Shown here in pieces: positions 1 through 7,022 of a stretch of DNA of 17,748 bases. The position numbers and the translations under genes are program-made. The stretch's first letter is position 1. Each line of letters begins with the position of its first letter. The notes under the pieces are model-generated. The model was given only the letters and a program-made list of their open reading frames with translations, was not told the DNA's origin and did no database searches. Source of the stretch: a bacterium (GTDB lineage: Bacteria; Eremiobacterota; Eremiobacteria; Baltobacterales; Baltobacteraceae); assembly GCA_021781095.1 (NCBI GenBank), contig JAJXXM010000306.1, forward strand, positions 1 to 17,748, given 5' to 3'.

Positions 1-866
1 TTCCGATCTCGCCCCTCTTCGCCGACCGCCCATGCTTGCGTTCCATCGAATTCGATCTCGGCGGAGGCATTGCTGCGATTCCCGAGTTTCGATTTCAGCC
101 GTTGGATGGCGAAAGCGTTGCGCGTCCCGTCGGGGAGGATGCGCGGGACCAAAAAACACGTCAATCCACCGGGCGCCTGCGCGAGGACAAAAAAGAGATC
201 GCACATCGGCGCGGAGCAGAACCATTTGTGTCCGACCAGCGTGTAGAGATTTCCGCCGCCGGATCTCTCTTGCGGCGTCGCGAGGGTCGTGTTGGCGCGT
301 ACGTCGGAGCCGCCTTGCTTCTCCGTCATCGCCATGCCGCAAAGGGCGGAGCGCTTTTCGGCGTAGGGCGCGAGCTTCGGATCGTAGCTACGCGCGGTAA
401 TATGCGGCTCCCACTCGGCGGCGAGCGCGGGTTGGTGACGGATCGCCGGGATCGCTGCGGCGGTCATCGAGATCGGGCAAACGTGCCCGGCCTCAACCTG
501 GCTCCAGAGATAGAATCCGACCGCGCGGCGCAGGTGTGCGTGCGGGCGAGGATCGACCCACGCCGCGGCATGAAGTCCTCGCTCGACGGCGACGCGCATG
601 AAGTCGTGCCATGCGGGATGGTAGCGCACTTCGTCGATCCGCTCGCCGCGCGCGGTAAATGCATGCAACTCCGGCGGATAATCGTTCGCCAAACGGCCGC
701 GTTCGATCCACTCCGGCTTCCCGGCGAGCACCCCGAGCGCGCGCGCATCGTCGAACTCGGCCTGCGGCGCAAAGGCGCGTAGCGCGTCGGTCAGCGCGCG
801 GTCGGTTTGAAAGAGATCGTAGTCCTCGAGCGGAGGGACTTGGTTGAAGACGGTGTGGGTAGCCAT
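1..866 (-). CDS. aidB: AidB-family acyl-CoA dehydrogenase, N-terminal part (3' end beyond window)
   Basis: This frame runs from an ATG at 866 leftward without a stop to the window edge, giving the first 288 residues of a protein that in E. coli is about 540 residues. The start THTVFNQVPPL, the segment RLANDYPPEL (58-67), the VEAG..CPISMT stretch (124-134), the flavin-site motif MTEKQGGSDV (180-189), VGHKWF (211-216) and KLGNRSNAS (260-268) follow the AidB subfamily rather than generic fatty-acid acyl-CoA dehydrogenases. AidB is a tetrameric FAD protein of the adaptive response to alkylating agents in enterobacteria and binds DNA; its physiological substrate is unsettled. The start lies 4 bp after the exporter stop, so it is probably translationally coupled and is the fourth gene of the ctaA-ctaB-MFS run. 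The DNA-binding C-terminal part is not visible. The family call is secure; a role in alkylation damage here is inferred. Confidence 0.93.
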   Translation of the reverse strand, partial: MATHTVFNQVPPLEDYDLFQTDRALTDALRAFAPQAEFDDARALGVLAGKPEWIERGRLANDYPPELHAFTARGERIDEVRYHPAWHDFMRVAVERGLHAAAWVDPRPHAHLRRAVGFYLWSQVEAGHVCPISMTAAAIPAIRHQPALAAEWEPHITARSYDPKLAPYAEKRSALCGMAMTEKQGGSDVRANTTLATPQERSGGGNLYTLVGHKWFCSAPMCDLFFVLAQAPGGLTCFLVPRILPDGTRNAFAIQRLKSKLGNRSNASAEIEFDGTQAWAVGEEGRDR

Positions 867-870
867 CCGT

Positions 871-2235
871 TCATCGTTCGGCGGCCTCCGAGAGGTGCCT
901 CGCTTTCGCACGCTCGCGCGCGCGAGAATCGAGTTGGGTTGCCACGATGAGCGCCACGATCGAGACGGCGACAAACGCGAGGTACGCCTCGCGGAAGCCG
1001 GCGTTCGGTTGCCGATGCGCGTCGAAGAGCCCGCCCGCGAGCGAGCCGCCGATCAGCTGCCCGACGATCAACGCCTGGCTGAGAAATCCGAGTGCGGTCG
1101 ATCGTCGGTCGGCGTCGGCGGCATTGGTAATGATGTAGCGCGTCGGCGCGCCGAGGAGCGCCCCGAAGCCGATACCCGCGACGAGCATGGCGACGATACT
1201 CCAGGCAAGCGAGGTGAACCCAAACGCAAAGACGGCGAGCCCGATCGCGGTGCAGGCGCTGCCGAGCAGCAGAACGCTGCGGCTTCCGATGCGGTCGAGC
1301 GCCTTTCCGGAGATCGGGATGACGACCACGAAGGCGAGCGCGCCGAGCGCGGCGATCGCGCCGGCTTCGATTTCATTGCGATGTTGCGCCGCTACGATCA
1401 CCGTAGGCACGAAAAACAGCGAGCCTTCGAGCAGACCGATCAGCAATTCGAGAGCGTACGTTTTCGCAAGTTGCGGTGTCGAGAAGAGCGAGAGCGGGAC
1501 GATTGGGTGCGCGATGCGCCGTTCGAAGAGTACGAAGGCGGCGAGAATGACGAGGCCGGCAATTCCCAACCATGGATCGAGCGTCGTCAGGCCGGAGACG
1601 GCGGCGAGCAGCCCGGCGGTCATCGCGATGAGCCCTAGCGCGTCGAGTGGCGGACGTACGCGAGGCGCGTTGGTTGGGACGTCGCGCACGGCGCGAAAAA
1701 AGACCCATGCGGCGAGCGGGATATTCGCCGCGAAAATCCACCGCCAACTGAGCGCGTGCGTGACGATGCCGCCGATCGTCGGCCCAAGGACCGCAGCCGC
1801 GCCCCAGGTGGCCGCCACCGCACCGAGCGCCGCGCCCCGTTTTTCGAGCGGAATGACGTCGCCGATTGCGGCGGTCGCAACCGGGAAGATGCCGCCCGCG
1901 CCGAGCGCCTGCAACGCGCGCGCTACGAGAAAGACGGGGTAACTCGGAGCCAGGATTGCGAGCAACGAGCCGACGGCGAAGAGCGAGATGCAGACGAGAT
2001 AGATCGTGCGCCGCCCGTAGCGGTCGGCGAGCGTCGCCGCAATCGCAATACTCGCGACGTTGGCGAGCAGGTAGAGCGTGAAGATCCATGCGAGGTCGCC
2101 GAGGGGCACCGCGAATTGCCGGCCTATTGCCGGGAGCGCGGGCGAAAGGACCGAGAGGTCGAGCGCTCCGGCGAAAACGCCGAGCGCGAGTGTCAGCAGG
2201 AGCGAACGAGTACGATTATCGAGCTTCGGTATCAT
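871..2235 (-). CDS. MFS drug-type exporter, DHA2 (EmrB/QacA-like)
   Basis: The 454-residue protein is almost wholly hydrophobic, with 12-14 likely membrane helices. Family signatures are visible: an acidic residue in helix 1 followed by the SPALPAI segment (D26, 31-37), the motif A loop DRYGRR (71-76), the antiporter motif C around GPTIGG (151-156), and WRWIFAANIP (164-173), which is typical of the DHA2 proton-drug antiporters. It would sit in the inner membrane and export small hydrophobic compounds in exchange for protons; the substrate cannot be read from sequence. The ATG at 2235 overlaps the ctaB stop as ATGA (2232-2235), so it is coupled to heme O synthase. The stop at 871 is 4 bp from the aidB start. 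No membrane-fusion partner is adjacent, so a tripartite EmrAB-type pump is not supported here. Confidence 0.9.
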   Translation of the reverse strand: MIPKLDNRTRSLLLTLALGVFAGALDLSVLSPALPAIGRQFAVPLGDLAWIFTLYLLANVASIAIAATLADRYGRRTIYLVCISLFAVGSLLAILAPSYPVFLVARALQALGAGGIFPVATAAIGDVIPLEKRGAALGAVAATWGAAAVLGPTIGGIVTHALSWRWIFAANIPLAAWVFFRAVRDVPTNAPRVRPPLDALGLIAMTAGLLAAVSGLTTLDPWLGIAGLVILAAFVLFERRIAHPIVPLSLFSTPQLAKTYALELLIGLLEGSLFFVPTVIVAAQHRNEIEAGAIAALGALAFVVVIPISGKALDRIGSRSVLLLGSACTAIGLAVFAFGFTSLAWSIVAMLVAGIGFGALLGAPTRYIITNAADADRRSTALGFLSQALIVGQLIGGSLAGGLFDAHRQPNAGFREAYLAFVAVSIVALIVATQLDSRARERAKARHLSEAAER

Positions 2236-3152
2236 CGCAGGATGATGCGATCGACGACCATGGCGAGCGACATCAATGCGAGATAGACTAACGAATAGCG
2301 AAAGAGCTCGCGTGCGAATGCGTTCGTCGCATCGCGCAGCGTGTGAAACGCATAGTACAGAAAGAGGCCACCGAGGATCGTTGCGGAGATCGCATACGCC
2401 GGGCCGAAGACGTGCAAGGGATAGAAAACCAGCGATCCGAGAACGAGCACCACGCTGTAGATTGCAATCTCGACGCGCGTGCGGTGTTCGCCGACGACGT
2501 TGGGAAGCATCGGGATGCCGGCCTTATCGTAGTCGGTCTCGGTCATGAGCGCGAGCGACCAAAAATGCGGAGGCGTCCACAAGAACACCAGCAGAAAGAG
2601 GCCGAACGCCGCCGGCGCGAGCGTTCCCGTTACCGCGGCCCATCCGACGAGCGGCGGAATCGAGCCTGCCGCGCCGCCGATAACGATGTTCAACGGCGTG
2701 CGACGCTTGAGCCACATCGTATAGATACCGACGTAATAGAGATTCCCGGAGAGCGAGAGCCATGCCGCGAGCGGATTCACGAGGAGATATAAAATCGCAA
2801 ACGCGGCGATTCCGAGCGCGACGGCGTAGATCGTTGCCGGAACGATGGTGATGCGTCCGGTCGGAATGGGGCGCGTCTGCGTGCGTCGCATCAAGCCGTC
2901 GATATCGGCATCGTAGACGCAGTTGAGGGCACCCGCCGATGCCGACGAGAGCGCACCGCCGAGGAGCGTCCAGAAGATCAGTGCCGGCGGCGGAAATCCG
3001 TGCGCCGCCATCAACATTGCCGCCAGCGTCGTAACGAGCAGCAGGACGATGATGCGCGGTTTCGTGAGTTCGAGATACGCCGAAGCGAGGCCGAGCGGGC
3101 CCCCCATCGGTGGGCCGCCGAGCCCGTCGACGCGCGCGAGCGTCGAACTCAA
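2232..3152 (-). CDS. ctaB: Protoheme IX farnesyltransferase (heme O synthase)
   Basis: This is a UbiA-superfamily membrane prenyltransferase that transfers farnesyl from farnesyl diphosphate to the vinyl group of heme B, making heme O, the substrate of CtaA. The first Asp-rich Mg-diphosphate site is present as N77-x3-D81-x3-D85, followed by RRTQTRP (89-95). Other family marks are TPPHFWSLAL (193-202) and the second site with YDKAGIPMLP (208-217). The length of 306 residues and about nine membrane helices suit the family. The reading frame opens at a TTG (3152) that overlaps the ctaA stop by 4 bp; an ATG at 3107 would give 291 residues beginning just before the conserved AYLELTKPRI segment (25-34) and is a real alternative, with a weak GGCGG upstream. 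The function is secure; the start is not. Confidence 0.96.
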   Translation of the reverse strand: MSSTLARVDGLGGPPMGGPLGLASAYLELTKPRIIVLLLVTTLAAMLMAAHGFPPPALIFWTLLGGALSSASAGALNCVYDADIDGLMRRTQTRPIPTGRITIVPATIYAVALGIAAFAILYLLVNPLAAWLSLSGNLYYVGIYTMWLKRRTPLNIVIGGAAGSIPPLVGWAAVTGTLAPAAFGLFLLVFLWTPPHFWSLALMTETDYDKAGIPMLPNVVGEHRTRVEIAIYSVVLVLGSLVFYPLHVFGPAYAISATILGGLFLYYAFHTLRDATNAFARELFRYSLVYLALMSLAMVVDRIILR

Positions 3153-4063
3153 CTGAGGCTCGATTCGCGCGGACGTTCGAGGCCGCGCACCAACGAGAAA
3201 CTCAGCGCGCTGCAGTAGGCGATGAATAGGAGTGCGGCATTGGCGGCATGTGCTTCACGGAGATCGGTCGGAAGGCGCAACGCGACGTTCATCAATCCGA
3301 GCAGCACCTGGGTGCAGAGGAGCGCGAAGCCGACGGCCGCGGTCGCACGAACGCGCCGCGAGGGTTCGCGGAGAAAGACGACGATCGTCGCGATTACCGA
3401 GAGCACGAACGTGATCGCCGCGAAGGTGCGGTGCAGCATTTGCACCTGTTGCGCGGGCTGCGCGACGAGCACGTGTCCGGCGCACGCCGGTAACGTGAGG
3501 CAGGCGAGCCCGGCGCCGCTCGAACTAACGTACGCGCCGACGCACATGGTGACGAATGCGGCGATCGTCGTCGCGAGCAGCACCGACGAGACGGAGTTCC
3601 CTGCGGTTGCGACCGTGCGCGATTCGTTCGGCGCCGTCTCCGGAATCGTCGTAACGACGGCGATGGCAACGAGCGAAGCGATGAAGGCCATCGCCGTACC
3701 CCAATGCAGGACGACCGAGATCGGCGAGTTGCCGAGTTTCACCGTTGCCGCGCCGAGCAGCACTTGTACGAGAAAGAGCGCGGCGACCGCAGCGACCAAC
3801 GGGCGCAGCAGCGGAAGGCGCGTGCGAAGGCGGAAGGCGAGATAGGCGACGATGGCGACCAGGGGAGCGGTGGAGAACGCAAAGAGCCGGTGGCTCCACT
3901 CCCAGATCGTTCCGTCGGACATCGATGGAATCAACTTCCCGTGGCAGAGCGGCCAGTCGGGACAGGTCATTCCGGCGCCGTTAATGCGCGTCCAACTTCC
4001 TAAGAGAACGGCTCCAAACCCGACGATGGCGGCGGCTATCGCGAAACGACGCAGGTTCCTCAC
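3149..4063 (-). CDS. ctaA: Heme A synthase (COX15/CtaA family)
   Basis: The protein oxidises the C8 methyl of heme O to a formyl group, giving heme A for aa3-type cytochrome oxidases, in the cytoplasmic membrane. It is 304 residues with about eight membrane helices in two similar halves. Each half carries the expected pair of heme-ligand histidines: H58 (EWSHR) and H120 (LHWGTA) in the first, H211 (MLHRTF) and H272 (EAHAAN) in the second. Each half also has an extracytoplasmic cysteine pair, C34/C40 (TCPDWPLC) and C188/C194 (ACLTLPAC), as in B-type bacterial CtaA. The start is a GTG at 4063; I see no strong Shine-Dalgarno before it. The end overlaps ctaB by 4 bp, so the two synthases are made together. 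No oxidase subunit genes are in the window. Confidence 0.96.
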   Translation of the reverse strand: MRNLRRFAIAAAIVGFGAVLLGSWTRINGAGMTCPDWPLCHGKLIPSMSDGTIWEWSHRLFAFSTAPLVAIVAYLAFRLRTRLPLLRPLVAAVAALFLVQVLLGAATVKLGNSPISVVLHWGTAMAFIASLVAIAVVTTIPETAPNESRTVATAGNSVSSVLLATTIAAFVTMCVGAYVSSSGAGLACLTLPACAGHVLVAQPAQQVQMLHRTFAAITFVLSVIATIVVFLREPSRRVRATAAVGFALLCTQVLLGLMNVALRLPTDLREAHAANAALLFIAYCSALSFSLVRGLERPRESSLS

Positions 4064-4091
4064 AAGGTACCACGATAACCGCGGCCTTGGA

Positions 4092-4135
4092 GGGGCGCCT
4101 ATGACTGGCGTCGCTCGGCCCTAAGGGCGCCCTTA
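4092..4135. promoter_or_regulatory. Pair of GGCGCC-centred dyads upstream of ctaA
   Basis: A perfect 14-bp palindrome, taagggcgccctta, covers 4122-4135 and includes the stop codon of the upstream secreted-protein gene. A second GGCGCC core lies at 4094-4099. The two centres are 32 bp apart, about three helical turns, in the 69-bp gap before the ctaA start. They could be operator half-sites or, in RNA, form a 7-bp stem (GGGCGCC with GGCGCCC) over a long loop. No T-run follows, so it is not a normal intrinsic terminator. The role is a guess. Confidence 0.3.
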
Positions 4136-4930
4136 ACAGTGCTCGGCTGCTTGAAGGATCGGTTGAGCGGCGGTGCTCTCGTCCCCGGCGATGGCAGGCA
4201 AGCGCTGCTGGAAATCGCGTGCGGCGAGGTGGGCGAGCTGCGTGTCGCTGAGGCCGGTCTGCTCCGAGGGCGATTCTTGCCCGTTCCAGTAGACGGGATA
4301 GCGCCCCGAATAGATCGCGGTCCAGTCGCGGTCGATCGCGGGCGTCATGTGGATCTCGGTCGGATCGGGAACCGTGGGGACGGAGTAATAGCCCGTGGTG
4401 TAGCGCTGCATGCTTGCTTGCGTGTCGTCGACGCGCATCATGTCGTAGGCTTCCAGCGTCGCGACGAATCCGTCGAGATCGCGCGCGGTTTTGCGCTGCC
4501 GTCCGACCGCACCGCCGAGTGCGTGAACGAACGCAACGAGCGCGGCCTTCTCTTTCGGGTCCTTGACCGTCTTGGCGAAATTGAGGATCTTTCCGGTCTC
4601 ACGATCGGCGTCGCGCGCATTGCGCAGGAGGCGCCCCGCGAGATTGGAGAGATCGTTGAGGCCGTTGCGCCGATCGATGCTGTTGTTGTGGCTGAGCTTC
4701 ACGGTGCGCAGGCGCGCGATCGTCTGTTGCAGCGTCGCATCGTTGCGAAGCGCGAGTAGAATCGCCGCATTCGCGTGGACGGCCATCCGCGTGCACGGCG
4801 TCGTGGCCTTGACGCGCACGATGACCTTCAGCGGCGGCAGCACCGGCGCTGCGGGTGCCGGGGAAGGGCTCGGCGCCGTCACGCCGGTCGAGGCGGCGAG
4901 CGCGAGAGCAACGATTCCTTTAGCGATCAT
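4133..4930 (-). CDS. Secreted protein of unknown function
   Basis: I do not recognise the family. I chose the ATG at 4930 (265 residues) because it begins directly with a short Lys-containing n-region and a hydrophobic stretch (IVALALAAS), a good signal peptide, and has AGGA about 10 bases upstream; an ATG at 4954 adds eight residues including an Asp and lacks a ribosome site. After the signal comes a Pro/Ala-rich linker (PSPSPAPAAP), then a mostly helical, charged body with few hydrophobic segments. Only two cysteines remain in the mature part, C46 and the very last residue C265, which could pair. The gene sits 69 bp upstream of ctaA on the same strand and is divergent from the lipoprotein gene at 5039 across about 108 bp. 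A periplasmic or surface location is likely; no enzymatic motif is evident. Confidence 0.72.
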   Translation of the reverse strand: MIAKGIVALALAASTGVTAPSPSPAPAAPVLPPLKVIVRVKATTPCTRMAVHANAAILLALRNDATLQQTIARLRTVKLSHNNSIDRRNGLNDLSNLAGRLLRNARDADRETGKILNFAKTVKDPKEKAALVAFVHALGGAVGRQRKTARDLDGFVATLEAYDMMRVDDTQASMQRYTTGYYSVPTVPDPTEIHMTPAIDRDWTAIYSGRYPVYWNGQESPSEQTGLSDTQLAHLAARDFQQRLPAIAGDESTAAQPILQAAEHC

Positions 4931-5038
4931 CGTGACACCATCCTGAGGCGACATTTGGCGGAATCAGGCATACAGCATGCGCTTCATGGCCCGATTCTGC
5001 AAGGGGGTCGGGCTCGTTTCAGCCGAACTGAAGGCCTC

Positions 5039-5476
5039 GTGAAGCGTCTGTCGGCCTTGCTCCTCTTACTCGTCTTGGTCGGCTGCCGCGATGTCCGCGT
5101 CCGCACCTATGGCGCGGGCCTCACCTATGATGCCGGGCACGGCGACCGGATCGTGGTTATCCGGAGTCGCAGCGAGCTCGGCCGCTATGGGCTCGCTGCC
5201 GGGGACGTCCGCTTTCGCACCGAATTTTGCGTGGCGCTGCTCATGGGGCCGCACCATCGGAGCGGCTTCCGCCAAATCGTCGAATCGATCGACGCCGGGC
5301 TCCGCCACGTGCGTGTGGTGGCATTCGAACAGCCTCCGAGCGACGGCGGCGAGCCGACGCGCCCCTACCGCACCTATACGCTCTGGGTGATCCCCAATTC
5401 GGCGTACCGTCGCGGGATTCAAGTGGTCGTCGTTACCCCCGAGGATCGCCAAGTCGCGGAGACGGTGTTGCCGTAA
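5039..5476 (+). CDS. Small lipoprotein, possible PrcB-C-like domain
   Basis: The frame is open further upstream, but coding there would lie opposite the secreted-protein gene. A GTG at 5039 preceded by GAAGG begins a clear lipoprotein signal: Lys-Arg, a leucine run and a lipobox LVGC with C16. The mature part is about 129 residues, rich in beta-type alternation. The stretch from a conserved-looking VALLMGPHHRSGF to RPYRTYTLWVIPN and a final IQVVVV strand recalls the PrcB C-terminal domain layout (a strand, a Gly-Tyr/Phe turn, then a TrPy segment), but that is recollection of a pattern and not a search result. It is the first gene of the plus-strand run and its TAA overlaps the next ATG by one base (5476). 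It is probably anchored to a membrane. Confidence 0.75.
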   Translation: MKRLSALLLLLVLVGCRDVRVRTYGAGLTYDAGHGDRIVVIRSRSELGRYGLAAGDVRFRTEFCVALLMGPHHRSGFRQIVESIDAGLRHVRVVAFEQPPSDGGEPTRPYRTYTLWVIPNSAYRRGIQVVVVTPEDRQVAETVLP

Positions 5477-6537
5477 TGGTCGCGGTGACGAATTTTTCCT
5501 ACGACGTTCGGGTGGAGCGTCGCGGCCTGGTCCTCACGCCCGACGGTCGCGCCGACGCCGCCGAGGGGATGCTGAACCCCGCGTTCGTTCAAGCACGCAA
5601 CGGCGAGCGGTTGCTCTTTCCGCGCATGGTCGCGGCCGGGAATGTGTCGCGGATCGGTCGCTTCCGCCTCGCCGGCGAGAACGCGACGATCGACGAGGGC
5701 TACGCGCTCGAGCCGACGCTGCCCTACGAATTACGCGCCGCACATGGTTGGGGCTGTGAAGATCCACGCGTCACCTATATTCCGGCACTCGATGCGTATA
5801 TTATGGCGTACACCGCGTACGGCCCACGCGGTGCGCGCATCGCGCTCGCCTATTCGCAGAGCGGCATCAGTTACGAACGCCTCGGCCTCGTCGATTTTAG
5901 CGCGGCGGATCTTCCCGATCACGACGACAAAGATGCGGCCTTTTTTCCGGAACCCGTACTCTCGCCCGAAGGGCACCTCTCGCTCGCGTTCTACCATCGC
6001 CCGATGTTGCGCCTTTCGGCGGTGAACGGCGTCGCCGCGATTCCGGTCATTCGCGCGATGCCCTACGATCAACGCGAATCGATTCGCATCGCGTATATCC
6101 CGCTCGAGAATGTGAAACGCGACCGAAACGCATTGCTTCAAGTGCGCGAATCGGTGCGCGTCCTCTCCCCCGACGCATCGTGGGGACGCATTAAAGTCGG
6201 CGCCGGAACGCCGCCGATCCGCGTCCCGGAAGGATGGCTCTCGATCTACCACGGCGTCGATCTTCGCCGCGTCGACGGGATACATCCGCGGTTTTCGTAT
6301 AATGCCGGTATCGTGGTGCACGATTACGAGCGCCCCGACCGCGTGCTCTATCGTTCGCCCGCGCCCTTTCTCGTCGCGACCGAGCCGTACGAATGCCACG
6401 GCGTCGTCGACAACGTCGTTTTCCCGACGGGGATCGAGGCGCTGCCGCACCTCGGAGAGCGCACGTTCGACATCTATTATGGAGCCGCCGATTACGCCAT
6501 CGCGGTCGCGCGCGTCCGCCTATCGCTGCGCGTATGA
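5476..6537 (+). CDS. GH130-family glycoside phosphorylase/hydrolase
   Basis: Starting from the ATG that shares a base with the preceding stop, the product is 353 residues, with no signal peptide, so it is cytoplasmic. It reads as a five-bladed propeller of glycoside hydrolase family 130, which contains inverting beta-mannoside phosphorylases that cleave mannosides with phosphate to give mannose 1-phosphate. Visible marks are WGCEDPRVTYI (92-102), where the Asp of EDPR (D96) is the family's proton donor, KDAAFFPEP (152-160), KVGAGTPPI (240-248) before GWLSIYHGV (253-261), DNVVFPTG (312-319) and the closing YYGAADYAIAVA (334-345). The beta-1,2-mannoside branch is the best guess. Some family members are hydrolases lacking the phosphate-binding residues, and I cannot decide this by eye. 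The stop overlaps the next start by 4 bp (ATGA). Confidence 0.88.
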   Translation: MVAVTNFSYDVRVERRGLVLTPDGRADAAEGMLNPAFVQARNGERLLFPRMVAAGNVSRIGRFRLAGENATIDEGYALEPTLPYELRAAHGWGCEDPRVTYIPALDAYIMAYTAYGPRGARIALAYSQSGISYERLGLVDFSAADLPDHDDKDAAFFPEPVLSPEGHLSLAFYHRPMLRLSAVNGVAAIPVIRAMPYDQRESIRIAYIPLENVKRDRNALLQVRESVRVLSPDASWGRIKVGAGTPPIRVPEGWLSIYHGVDLRRVDGIHPRFSYNAGIVVHDYERPDRVLYRSPAPFLVATEPYECHGVVDNVVFPTGIEALPHLGERTFDIYYGAADYAIAVARVRLSLRV

Positions 6538-7022
6538 CGATCTCGCTCTTTTTGGCGATCGTCGTCGTGATGGGAACGCTGGTGATCGTGACGTCGATCT
6601 TTCGCTTGCACGAGTTGCAGATTCACGTCGCCGCGACGTCGGTGCCCGCTCCGCCGAAGCCGTACGTCGACAAGCGCATCTCGCACGTCGTGCACGGAGC
6701 GGTCGACGCGCGCGGGGTGTGGGCGCTCGCCGCGCAACCGCGTTGCTTTGAGGAGGTCGAAAAGAGCACCGGCTCCGAAGCATACGTGCGCGCGCACCTC
6801 CCGGCGAGCGCCGTTCGCGTCGCACCGGGGCGCACGCTCGCGTTTGGAAGCTGCCGCATCACCATCGATGCGGCGAGCATCGTGGTCGCGCGCGGCGACG
6901 AGCGCATCGCGGTTCCCGCACCCTCGGAACTCTACCGAACTGCATCGCGTCTTTACTTGCTGGCACGAGGCCCCGGAGGGGGACCCGAGCTTCGCGCTTA
7001 CAAAGTGGTACCACAACCGTGA
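6534..7022 (+). CDS. Membrane-anchored protein of unknown function
   Basis: This 162-residue product is not a family I recognise. Residues 3-22 form one strong membrane helix with almost no positive residues before it, so it is an N-terminal anchor or an uncleaved signal. The remainder is a soluble domain of about 130 residues, with a Pro-rich linker (39-43) and two cysteines, C71 and C107, that could form a disulfide if the domain is outside the membrane. Alternating polar and hydrophobic residues from 95 to 160 suggest a small beta-rich fold. It is locked between its neighbours by 4-bp overlaps at both ends, with GH130 upstream and prfC downstream, which supports it being a real gene. The orientation of the soluble part is inferred only. 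Confidence 0.75.
   Translation: MTISLFLAIVVVMGTLVIVTSIFRLHELQIHVAATSVPAPPKPYVDKRISHVVHGAVDARGVWALAAQPRCFEEVEKSTGSEAYVRAHLPASAVRVAPGRTLAFGSCRITIDAASIVVARGDERIAVPAPSELYRTASRLYLLARGPGGGPELRAYKVVPQP

Noticed and set aside
36..782. 248-residue open frame on the plus strand
   Set aside because: It lies opposite the AidB frame, whose residues match a known family in order; the product is Arg-rich with no domain, typical of an antisense frame in high-GC DNA.
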